The notes below the pieces were generated by a model. That model did not search any database and was not told where the DNA came from. It saw only the letters and a program-made list of their open reading frames with translations. A DNA stretch of 64,000 nucleotides, from assembly GCF_000403135.1 (NCBI RefSeq), contig NZ_AQPN01000084.1, positions 20,556-84,555 of the forward strand, in the 5' to 3' direction. This DNA is from Arcticibacter svalbardensis MN12-7 (lineage in GTDB: Bacteria > Bacteroidota > Bacteroidia > Sphingobacteriales > Sphingobacteriaceae). Positions within the stretch are counted from its first letter, which is position 1, and every line of letters starts with the position of its first letter. Both the position numbers and the translations under genes were made by a program. This document shows, piece after piece, positions 21,245 through 30,000 of the stretch.

Positions 21245-22903
21245 TTATTTTCCGAAAGATGAGCCAACTGGAGCAGGGATAATTTTACCCCATATTTGCA
21301 GGTAGTGGTACAGTTCAAAAGCGGGCTGATCTGCAAAGATCTCTGTATCTATTTTGCCGGGATCAGCAGTAAGATCAAAAAGATGATCACCTGAAGTGGT
21401 TATTTCAGGCTCGTACATCTTGATATGACTATCGGTTAAGTCTTTATAAATAAGCATTTGATGACCACCTTTATGATCTCTGTTTAGGTCAATTTGACTA
21501 GCGGTAGGTTTTTTAGACGCATCTATTCTCCTTATAAATACACTTCGGCTATGTTTGCCTTCCTCATCTGTAATGTTTAGACGAGTGGATTTTCGGTTGG
21601 AAGGAATATCAGCCAAATCAAATGTAGAGTTAAAGCTTACCCCCCAGGTATTCAACATCAACTGTTCCCCAGGATTTAATGCGTTAGCTTGTTTTAATAA
21701 CTCATCTTTGTTATTGCACCAAACATCCATATTTACCATACTTTGAGCACTGTCAAAAGAGGGCACGATCTGGCTCCTTACGGTATCTGGTGTAGCTGCC
21801 GGAGTTCCTCTCCTATCTGAATAAAACAGATCATGAACCGCTTCCATTGCCCAGTACATGTGGCCGTAAGTTGCTTGCTTTGCTTTAATCTTTGCTTTTA
21901 CAAAATCTATTACTTTCATGGCTGACTTTTCACGTTGCCCTGGCACTCCGGATTGTAAAAAACCCTGGAAAGAAATGGATACTAAATAATTGATTGCTGC
22001 ATCAGGTCCATTAAGAATATGACTCATTAGCGCAACTGCCTGCACGCAACGAACGGCGTCACTATCTGTACCCGGAATGCGATCATACTGCCCGAGCTTG
22101 TTGGCAATTTCAGTACCGTTCCATCCGGTTTCAGTAAATGGCAAAGTTGTTTCTGGGAGCTGACTGTTTGCTTCGATTGTTGCAGTGTCTCTTCCAGCCG
22201 ACATTTCCCCCGGCGCTAGTGGGGTACTAAGTGAGCTTGTATCTGGAAAACCTGAAGTTACGGTAAGCGGAGGCATATTTACCGTATCGGGTTCCCTTTG
22301 CACTTTCGGAGCAATGTTGTTTTGCTGAATGGTGTGAGTTAGTTCATGTGAAAGCAAACGTTTCCCATCTGCAGAAGCAGGATTATATTTACCTTCATTG
22401 AAATAGATGTCTTTTCCAATGGTAAAAGCCTGAGCGTTTAAGGATTTTGAGAGTTGGTTCGAAACGGGATCAGTATGTATTTTGATATCAGAAAAAGTAG
22501 ATCCAAAACGACTTTCCATAAAGTCCTGCGTTCCTGAATCCATTTTGTTTCCACTCCCTCTTGTTGATTCTATCTGTTTACCAGTATCTCCAGATATGGC
22601 AGTACCGCCTAAATCATTTTTCTTTTGAATAAAAGTTACTTTTGGCTTACGCTGTAATTCTTCTTCTTGACAATGGGCACATTTCCGTTGAATAAAAGAA
22701 CTTTCGGACATTCGCATAACCTGATCGGTTACTGCATCGGCTTCATGTTCAAGGGGATCATTGGGAGATCCTACAGATAGTTTGGTTTGAACATATAAAT
22801 TAGAAACAACTGGATTTAGTAAGACTTCAGTATGCTGTATTTCTGGCTGCTGCGTAATTGCAGCAGGCATTGCTTCAGGGTCTGATACCACAGCTTGTTT
22901 CAT
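21245..22903 (-). CDS. DUF4157 protein, probable eCIS payload with papain-like candidate domain
   Basis: The 552-aa protein shares the leader (QTKLSVGSPNDPLEHEADAV near 40, QRKCAHC at 72-78) and DUF4157 with HELTH at 186-190. Residues about 245-552 are unrelated to its neighbours. There C286 (DAVRCVQAVALM, helix-like), H481 (KGGHQMLIYKD) and E498/E500 (MYEPE) occur in the Cys, His, acidic order of papain-like peptidases or transglutaminase-fold enzymes. That enzyme class is inference. It is encoded 23 bases upstream of the giant payload and 44 bases after the 415-aa paralogue. Confidence 0.6.
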   Translation of the reverse strand: MKQAVVSDPEAMPAAITQQPEIQHTEVLLNPVVSNLYVQTKLSVGSPNDPLEHEADAVTDQVMRMSESSFIQRKCAHCQEEELQRKPKVTFIQKKNDLGGTAISGDTGKQIESTRGSGNKMDSGTQDFMESRFGSTFSDIKIHTDPVSNQLSKSLNAQAFTIGKDIYFNEGKYNPASADGKRLLSHELTHTIQQNNIAPKVQREPDTVNMPPLTVTSGFPDTSSLSTPLAPGEMSAGRDTATIEANSQLPETTLPFTETGWNGTEIANKLGQYDRIPGTDSDAVRCVQAVALMSHILNGPDAAINYLVSISFQGFLQSGVPGQREKSAMKVIDFVKAKIKAKQATYGHMYWAMEAVHDLFYSDRRGTPAATPDTVRSQIVPSFDSAQSMVNMDVWCNNKDELLKQANALNPGEQLMLNTWGVSFNSTFDLADIPSNRKSTRLNITDEEGKHSRSVFIRRIDASKKPTASQIDLNRDHKGGHQMLIYKDLTDSHIKMYEPEITTSGDHLFDLTADPGKIDTEIFADQPAFELYHYLQIWGKIIPAPVGSSFGK

Positions 22904-22947
22904 TTCCTCTTCTATTGCCTCATTATAATTAAATGACTTTTATCAAA

Positions 22948-24195
22948 TTACCATCTGCTTTTGGTTTTCTCCGGAGTGGTTGTTACACCACTAGTTCCAG
23001 TCCAGGTAATTTCTTCATCCCAATTCCACCACATATATTGTGGTTCCATTCCACTCAAAGTAAATGCCGGATGACTTGCAAATGCTCCAAATGATGCCTG
23101 GTCCATGGTATTGTACATCCACACGCGTAGAGTAGCGGTATGTGCTGCACAATCAATTGTATCAACAGTTACATACAAACCAAAAGAACCTATCGAACAG
23201 GTATACAGATCCGTTGTTTGCATGGCTGGTCCAGGAAACATTGTTCCTACATACAAAATAAAAGCATTCCTGCAGGTATCAGGATCGGTTCCCGGCGGAC
23301 TATTCACCCAAAGCGGGTAAGCATTTGGATCGGTTACTGGTGGTTTCGTCATGCCTGCATGCCAGCTTGCGTCGGTTCTGTGGCTAGCAGCCCAAGTAGC
23401 ACAATCTGCTGCTGCATCTGCTTTAATTGTATTCAAACCATCTATTACAGGTTGCCAGGCCCTTACCAGGTTTGTATAACTATCACTTTCGGGCATATCC
23501 CACTGTGTAGGACTAGAGAAAGGAGAGAAAAATTCATTTAATATAGAGCCGATAGCTGTGCGTTGTACCCATTCTTTATTCTGAATAGCTGCACCTTGTC
23601 CCTGTTGAATCGTATGTGTAAGTTCATGTGCCAATAGCTTTTTCCCCTCGCTTGAATTTGGTTGATACTGTCCATGATTAAAATAAATATCTTTACCTAC
23701 TGTGAAGGCTTTAGCGTTAAGGCTTTGGCTTAATTGAGATGAACGGTCATCAGTATGGATGTTAACATGACTTAAATCAGTTCCGAAGCGGCTACTCATA
23801 AAACTGTTAGTCTGGCTATCCATACTACTTCCACCCCCGCGTGAAGAGGCTATTTCGCTAGAAACTCCATCGCTCACTTTTGAGGTATCGGCACCCTGAG
23901 CTTGAATTTGTGTTATAGTAGAACTTAATGGTTTACGCTGTGCCTTTTCTTCTTCTTCCTGGCAATGTGCACATTTCCGTTGTATAAATGAATTTTCGGG
24001 CATCCGCATTATTTGATCGGAAACAGCATCTGCTTCCCGTTCAAGTGGGTCATCGGGTGCCCCAACCGTTAACTTAGTCTGAAAAAATAAATTGCTTCCA
24101 TTCTCAGCAGGCAACACATCTGTCTGCTGTATTTCTTGCTGTTGTGCAATTGCAGCTGGAATTGCTACTGGTTCTGATGCGACAGCCTCTTTCAT
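22948..24195 (-). CDS. DUF4157 protein, probable eCIS payload with unknown C-terminus
   Basis: In the 415-aa protein the first ~200 residues match the two downstream genes: QTKLTVGAPDDPLEREADAV near 40, QRKCAHCQEEEE near 72 and HELTH at 190-194. Residues about 205-415 form a Trp/Cys/Asp-rich domain (DCATWAASHRTDASWH, MYNTMDQASFG, YMWWNWDEEITWTG) that I cannot assign. The HExxH-like motif of DUF4157 suggests zinc binding, but the family is usually regarded as a marker of CIS cargo rather than a proven protease. It follows the AAA+ ATPase gene by 64 bases. Confidence 0.6.
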   Translation of the reverse strand: MKEAVASEPVAIPAAIAQQQEIQQTDVLPAENGSNLFFQTKLTVGAPDDPLEREADAVSDQIMRMPENSFIQRKCAHCQEEEEKAQRKPLSSTITQIQAQGADTSKVSDGVSSEIASSRGGGSSMDSQTNSFMSSRFGTDLSHVNIHTDDRSSQLSQSLNAKAFTVGKDIYFNHGQYQPNSSEGKKLLAHELTHTIQQGQGAAIQNKEWVQRTAIGSILNEFFSPFSSPTQWDMPESDSYTNLVRAWQPVIDGLNTIKADAAADCATWAASHRTDASWHAGMTKPPVTDPNAYPLWVNSPPGTDPDTCRNAFILYVGTMFPGPAMQTTDLYTCSIGSFGLYVTVDTIDCAAHTATLRVWMYNTMDQASFGAFASHPAFTLSGMEPQYMWWNWDEEITWTGTSGVTTTPEKTKSRW

Positions 24196-24259
24196 AATAC
24201 GTGTCGGTTTAAAGAATATTAGTTAATTCGGGATAGCATTTTTGCCATCTGAATGATTG

Positions 24260-25633
24260 TTAAACTGTCTTTCCTTCTTTCCTGAACTCTTTCTTAATGC
24301 CTTCCATAATATCCCGGGCACGAATGATATTTTCATTCCGGTGCAAGGCCATTAATGAAGCATACTGCACAATATTGATGATGGATCCACCTGCAAGCTC
24401 ATACTTGTCTGCTATACTATCAATGTCCAGATCTGCTTCAAGCTCTATTTTATCACTAAATGTTTGGCGCCACAAGATGGAGCGTTCATAACTTTTGGGA
24501 ATAGGGAAATGAATAATTGATTGTAATCTGCGTCCAAAGGCCTCATCTACATTTCCCCTCATATTGGAACTCAAAATCACCAAACCGTTATAGTCTTCAA
24601 GGCGTTGCAACAGGTATGCAATTTCCTGATTTGCATATTTATCATGGGCGTCTGAAATGGAGGTTCTTTTACCAAAGAGCGAATCGGCTTCATCAAAAAA
24701 CAAGATCCAGCTTTTATGTTCTGCTTTGGAAAAGACCTTTTCCAGATTCTTTTCTGTCTCGCCAATATACTTAGATATCACCATTGATAGGTCTACACGA
24801 TACACATCAACACCAGCAAGCTTACCAAACAGCCCTGCAGTAAGGGTTTTGCCTGTTCCCGGAGGGCCATGAAATAAAGCTTTATAACCTGGTTTAAGCG
24901 TTTTTTTCATCCCCCAGTCATTCATCAATTTATTGCCATATTCCAACCATATTCTTATTTCATTTAGCTGCTGCATAGTATGCCTATCCAGTACTAAGTC
25001 TTGCCAATCCAATGTTGTACTGATTCTCTTGGCAGGGAAATCCATACTAAAAGATGGTTTACGAAGTTTACCTCCAGTAAATAAATCTATATATTCATCG
25101 TTGATTAACAACTGACCACTTAAGATAGGTTCGTTTGATGGCGATGACCCCAGCCATAAGATATTATGTACTCTGAAAAGATGATCGGTATCAAAAAATT
25201 GTTGCACTTTAAACCTTTTACTTAAATCATTTCCTGATAGTAAAAATGAAGCAGTTTCTCCGGTAGGAAGAAAACCACTGTGTGCTGTTCCCTTTAATCC
25301 GCCGAACTCGGTATTACCTCTATCCTTCAAAGTTATTTTGTTAAAAAACACATCCAGCAACTGGGGGGAAATATGAGGAAGCAGGGCGAGAATTAAAATA
25401 AGCCTTTCAGAAAACGATAATTTATAGAAACGAACAAATTCGCTGAATACTGATTCTTTGTTGGTTAATTCGGGTGGCGTAATTGCATAAATATATTCAA
25501 AATCAGCTTCTTCTCCATAGTGATTTTTCAAGCGTGCCTGCATTACTTTTTCAAACCAGTTAATTTCATCCAGCAGATCAAGTGCATTCAAATAATATGC
25601 ATCCTTTTGTACTATTTGGCGATTTATTACCAT
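24260..25633 (-). CDS. eCIS AAA+ ATPase (Pvc15/Afp15-like)
   Basis: In the 457-aa protein the N-terminal ~200 residues form a CIS-specific domain; the AAA+ module follows with Walker A GPPGTGKT near residue 258 and Walker B ILFFDEADSLFG near 312. The arginine-finger region EAFGRRLQSIIHFP is near 370. Every eCIS carries one such ATPase; its role in assembly or cargo loading is not fully settled. It overlaps the tape-measure gene upstream by 7 bases and precedes the DUF4157 cargo genes, the usual order. Confidence 0.88.
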   Translation of the reverse strand: MVINRQIVQKDAYYLNALDLLDEINWFEKVMQARLKNHYGEEADFEYIYAITPPELTNKESVFSEFVRFYKLSFSERLILILALLPHISPQLLDVFFNKITLKDRGNTEFGGLKGTAHSGFLPTGETASFLLSGNDLSKRFKVQQFFDTDHLFRVHNILWLGSSPSNEPILSGQLLINDEYIDLFTGGKLRKPSFSMDFPAKRISTTLDWQDLVLDRHTMQQLNEIRIWLEYGNKLMNDWGMKKTLKPGYKALFHGPPGTGKTLTAGLFGKLAGVDVYRVDLSMVISKYIGETEKNLEKVFSKAEHKSWILFFDEADSLFGKRTSISDAHDKYANQEIAYLLQRLEDYNGLVILSSNMRGNVDEAFGRRLQSIIHFPIPKSYERSILWRQTFSDKIELEADLDIDSIADKYELAGGSIINIVQYASLMALHRNENIIRARDIMEGIKKEFRKEGKTV

Positions 25634-27128
25634 TCGGTATGTATCAAATCTTTAAGCCATGGTAATTTTATGGTTCCGATGCTCCATGGTAAACGGTCAA
25701 GCAGGATGTCAAACCCATTTCGTTCGACCTGTAGAAGCCAGTGGTCTTGTTTATAAGTTATCTTTCCTTCACGTAAAAAAAACGTATTGAGCATTGATTC
25801 TACACTCGATCCTTTCAAAGCAACCCAATAACCAACCACTGTTTGAAGCAATAATTCAGATTCATTTATTTCCTTTTCGGACAATTCAATATCTCCGTCA
25901 ATCACCTCATTGCTGTTCATTCCACACAAAATCTTATTCAATGGCATCTCCCATTCTTTGTAATCCTGATCCCGCTGTTGTAAATAATAAAGCAGAACGG
26001 TGGCTTTCATTTGCGCTTTGACGGAGACAAACTGGTTTTTATCGTTAATTAGGTCTAAACCTCTGAAATAAATTGGCAGAAAAGGATGAACCACTATTAA
26101 CCCTGCATTATGAATATACAAACCTTTTTCACTTTGAGTAGTTTTAGTCCTCTTTATGTTTTGAATCGTATCCTTTGCCGAATTAATATTTTGATCCTTT
26201 TTCTCGGTAAACCCAAATATACTGGCTTCAATATCCGCTTTTCCAATCCTCTCTTTCAATTCTTCTGTTGAAATTGGAAAGGTATTTTTGAGCTTTAAGA
26301 AAAAGATTTTAAGAAAATCAGGTTCATTAGCATGGAGAAAAATAAAACTGAACAATTGTGTGTAAAAAGATTTCAGGGCGATATTAAACAGTTTAATAAG
26401 CTGATCTCTTTGACTTAAAAGCATATTTATATTAATTTCAAGAGTGTTATCATTGTATAGCTTGATCGTATAGTTAATGTAAATTTCGCAATCGGCGACA
26501 TCAAGACAATTTACGAAACGTGTCAGCAGTCCTTCTATCTCGGGTATGGCTATACTTCTGCTTCTAGCTACTATCTTAAATAAAAAGCTACGCTGTTCCT
26601 CACTATCAAAAGCATATAAAATTTCAGATGGGGATTTTATTGTTTCATTATTATACCACCATGGGTAATTCCCATGTTCCAAATAAAACAGTAGTGCAGC
26701 ACTTTTCTGTTCTTTCTCTGTGGAATATTGAACTGAGGAATGTTGAACCGAGGAATATTGAACCGAAGAGGTTTGGTCATCGAAAGGCGAATCATCGTGG
26801 CCACTACCACCAATATTTTGAGGGCTCTCGGCAGTATATGCAGGACTCTCTTCGAACAGTGTTTTAAGTTCCAGGATAAGTTTTTGTTCAACAATAGCTA
26901 TAAAATTTTTCTTAAAATCATCCTCTTGTAAAACACCTAAATTAACATGAACAGCACCAATGTTAATGTAACTATCCGGATGAATGTTTTGATGAAAGAT
27001 CCTTTCATACATTTTTGGTAGCTCTACATGAATAATATCATTTATATACTGCCTGCAGTCGAACGCAAGCTTTTCATTACCGACTTGCAGTTTATTTTTT
27101 GTCTGCGGATAATAACATCAGCAATCAT
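25627..27128 (-). CDS. CIS tape-measure protein (Pvc14-like) with apparent -1 frameshift
   Basis: The main frame (from ATG 27012) gives 461 aa with the C-terminal landmarks of the Bacteroidota CIS tape-measure family: HNAGLIVVHPFLP near 305, LNKILCGM near 358, FLREGKI near 410 and DRLPWSIGTIKLPW near 440. It lacks the usual N-terminus. That lies upstream: ATG 27128 reads MIADVIIRRQK, two bases after the previous gene. The main frame is open from about 27115 and reads NKLQVGNEKLAFDCRQYIND into MYERIF. The frames meet in an A6 run (minus strand, 27100-27095), so one extra A or a -1 slip restores a ~500-aa protein. Read with this correction it sets tube length. A 15-bp tandem repeat (26723-26767) encodes SSVQY/H repeats. 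Confidence 0.75.
26723..26767. repeat. 15-bp tandem repeat inside the tape-measure gene
   Basis: Three 15-bp units, GAATATTGAACTGAG, GAATGTTGAACCGAG and GAATATTGAACCGAA, lie head to tail on the plus strand. They keep the reading frame and encode a repeated five-residue SSVQY/H-type linker near residue 85-97. Confidence 0.85.
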
Positions 27129-27130
27129 TT

Positions 27131-29995
27131 TTACCTATTAAATCGCAGATTTCTATTGATTACGTTAGCACGATCGGCAATGGTTATGGCCTGGCCTTTT
27201 AGTTCAGCATTTTGCACCAGGCTGGTACCAGAGTGTAAATCAGCCAGCAACCCTTTAACTTCTACAGCACTATTAACATCATTGGTTACTGCAGCATTAT
27301 TTAGCTTTTCAGTTAAAATATTGGCTGAGTCTAACAATTCGGCTTCTTTTTCCTTACGATCAGGAGCATCTACAGGCAGATCTTGTAATAAAAGCTGATT
27401 ATCTTTATACTTTTTTATTTCAGCAGTTAAATCAACGCCTCCAAAATTAGTTAAATCTCTGCCTGGGATTGTAGTTTTAGGAGAGGTAAAAACAGTTGTG
27501 AATAGGTTAGAACTTTCTTTTAACCGTTGATCAAATCCCTGCAATCTTATATCCAATCCTGATGTTGCCTCCTTTATGCCCTTTTCAACTTTAATATTCA
27601 CCCGATCATCAAGATCCACATCTTTAAGGTAAGGAATAAGTTTAAGGTCCAGATTTTTAGTGTAACTGGGAATAATTTCGAAGACATTTCCTATTGGGAA
27701 TCTTGGTATTATTGGTGTGTCAGGTGGAAGCGGTAATGGTAGTGGCGTATAAATTGGTGGATCGGCAACTACATCTTTATCAATACTTGCATAGGGAAGC
27801 ATAAAATCTCCAACTACAACCATATCATCAGCAGTGTAAACGAGTACAAAAGTTCCACCTCTGAGTACGCCTCCGGCATGTTCTAAACCAGGGTTATCTT
27901 TCATAAAGTTTCCAAGCATTAAGCCAGTTTTCTTTTTGATTACTGTATTTTGATAAATACTCGAGATAACGTCTGTTTTTCGAAGCACATCAGAGTTAAG
28001 AATAAAGTCGTGAGGTATTGCCGTATTGGAAAAGGTAAATTGTTTAGTTTGAGCTTTAACATTACTCGCAGCTGTAATTACGTTTGATACTGCAGATCGG
28101 TAGCTCATGTAATTAAACTGCGAATCGCCAATATCTTTTGCATTATCATATACATTTTGCCTTGCTGTTTTAAATTCAGTTGCAGGGATTGTAGTCGTAG
28201 CAACATCAGTTCTTTTAACTAAATCATCATTAACTGAATCTGCATCATCTATACGATCAAAGAATGTACTTTTAATCGATTTTTCATACATGTACAGATG
28301 TGGGAAAAACCATGATCTTGGTGGAATTGTATCTAACCTTTTCTCTACCTGTACCGATATGAAATTTATGGGAAGGTTATTATCCAGTATAAGTTTATTT
28401 AAAGAAGCTTCAACATCAGTAAGTTTAAAACCAATATGTCCTTCAATTCTGAAAAAAGTATATTTTAAAATATTGAAGTTAAGTGGTGTACGTGCTGCAG
28501 CACTACTGGCGTATTGTGTTGCGTTATAGGAAAGAATTTGATTTTCTCTTTTACGATTATTCGCATTGAAATTCCAATATAGGTTCATCGGGAGCTTTTC
28601 ATCGTAACGATAGTAAAAAGGAATACTGCGTTCGCCCAATGGAACATCTTCATAAAGACTTGGGATGATTTTTAAACCCTGATCTAATGATTGTAAATCT
28701 GTGGCGGTAGGTATATAAAAATTGGTAATCATGCTATGAAGGCGCATGAAATTAAACCTTGTCAATTCATCCGATTCGTTATTACTATTTAATATCGGGG
28801 ATTCGTAAAAATGATGGCGATACTCCAGATCAATATGAACCGGATGAAACCTTTTGATCAAAACTCCAAAGTTAAAACGAATACTGCTTGTTGAAAAAAG
28901 ATTGCTTCGTAACAACAAATTGCGTCTTTCTTCTAGTACTGGAATTCCTGTGGGTTGAGGGAACCTGATATCGGGAAACACTACAGGTATTGGCCTTTTC
29001 AATGTTGCATCTCTTACTAAGCCAATCAATACATGTTTAGGAAATAATTCAACATCCGGAGAGGCAAGCATATCATCAGAGAACAGACTTTCGCGTAGTT
29101 CAGTATACGCGTAACTGATATCCCTGGCATAGTCATATACATATTGACTGTAGAAGGGAGCTTGCGGATTGAATTGATCACTGAGCAGGCTTTTCCATTT
29201 TTCAGTTGGATCGCCTCCTTCAAAATCATCTTCCACTATTAATTTACACGTTTGGTAAGCCTTAGTTATTTTATCTATGATATCATCTTTAACGGTTAAT
29301 GCATTGGCAAATGCAGAACTCAGTTCTGCATATTTATCGATACCGGTATTTACAACCACTCTCGGAATATCTAAATCTGCAAGTGCAAAATAATCTTTAT
29401 TCATTGCAGGCATACTCTGAAGTAGTGCGCCGATGTTGTTTTTATGAATGAGCAAAACTTTTAACTCCTTCATTGCTGTTGCACCTTTATTGTCGCAATC
29501 AGCACCTGTACAAAGGTCTGGATCGTTGTTGTAGTCTTCGAGGTATAGAACGCCTGCATAATCTTTAAATGTAGTACCTGTGGAAGCTTCCAGAGCCCCT
29601 AAATCATTGCCTGGTATTGACCCTGTAATACGACTGTCTCTTAGTTCGAACATCGGCATAGGTTGTTCGGTATCCGTTAGAAAATAAGCGTATTTAGCGT
29701 TTAAATCTTCAAAGACAGCATACTGATCAAATTCCTGATCGTAATCAAAATGAAGGAGATCGCCATCTGTTGTGATCGCAGCCCCTCTAGAAATTACCAG
29801 ATGTTTGCTATCAATTACACCGATTTCCAAGCCATAAATAATACCTACACCAATGGCTTTGGTTCTGGTCAGTTTATTTTGTACTTCCAGATAATTGAAT
29901 AAGTCATTTAACTGGTCAGCTGTTAATACCTGATCATTTTCAAAAATAGTAAAGCGGGTATTGTCTTTACTAATGTTGTCGAGCACATTACCCAT
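27131..29995 (-). CDS. Large uncharacterised eCIS protein in the Pvc13 (fibre) position
   Basis: The 954-aa protein starts RFTIFENDQVLTADQLNDLF, then KLTRTKAIGVGIIYGLEIG, an N-terminal pattern typical of a family encoded in Bacteroidota CIS clusters. The body (100-900) is soluble, beta- and Asn/Asp-rich. There is a proline-rich stretch near 755-770 (TPLPLPLPPDTPIIPRFP) and a helical C-terminus near 870-950. No signal peptide or membrane span is seen. The gene sits between the Pvc12-like baseplate and the tape measure, where Pvc13 tail fibres are encoded in PVC/Afp clusters. A fibre, baseplate-collar or host-contact role is therefore a guess from position only. Confidence 0.6.
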   Translation of the reverse strand: MGNVLDNISKDNTRFTIFENDQVLTADQLNDLFNYLEVQNKLTRTKAIGVGIIYGLEIGVIDSKHLVISRGAAITTDGDLLHFDYDQEFDQYAVFEDLNAKYAYFLTDTEQPMPMFELRDSRITGSIPGNDLGALEASTGTTFKDYAGVLYLEDYNNDPDLCTGADCDNKGATAMKELKVLLIHKNNIGALLQSMPAMNKDYFALADLDIPRVVVNTGIDKYAELSSAFANALTVKDDIIDKITKAYQTCKLIVEDDFEGGDPTEKWKSLLSDQFNPQAPFYSQYVYDYARDISYAYTELRESLFSDDMLASPDVELFPKHVLIGLVRDATLKRPIPVVFPDIRFPQPTGIPVLEERRNLLLRSNLFSTSSIRFNFGVLIKRFHPVHIDLEYRHHFYESPILNSNNESDELTRFNFMRLHSMITNFYIPTATDLQSLDQGLKIIPSLYEDVPLGERSIPFYYRYDEKLPMNLYWNFNANNRKRENQILSYNATQYASSAAARTPLNFNILKYTFFRIEGHIGFKLTDVEASLNKLILDNNLPINFISVQVEKRLDTIPPRSWFFPHLYMYEKSIKSTFFDRIDDADSVNDDLVKRTDVATTTIPATEFKTARQNVYDNAKDIGDSQFNYMSYRSAVSNVITAASNVKAQTKQFTFSNTAIPHDFILNSDVLRKTDVISSIYQNTVIKKKTGLMLGNFMKDNPGLEHAGGVLRGGTFVLVYTADDMVVVGDFMLPYASIDKDVVADPPIYTPLPLPLPPDTPIIPRFPIGNVFEIIPSYTKNLDLKLIPYLKDVDLDDRVNIKVEKGIKEATSGLDIRLQGFDQRLKESSNLFTTVFTSPKTTIPGRDLTNFGGVDLTAEIKKYKDNQLLLQDLPVDAPDRKEKEAELLDSANILTEKLNNAAVTNDVNSAVEVKGLLADLHSGTSLVQNAELKGQAITIADRANVINRNLRFNR

Positions 29996-30000
29996 GATTT

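Noticed and set aside
22948..24195. Active zinc metalloprotease based on HELTH
   Set aside because: HELTH is the general DUF4157 motif found in all three cargo proteins; no third zinc ligand could be identified, so activity is not claimed.
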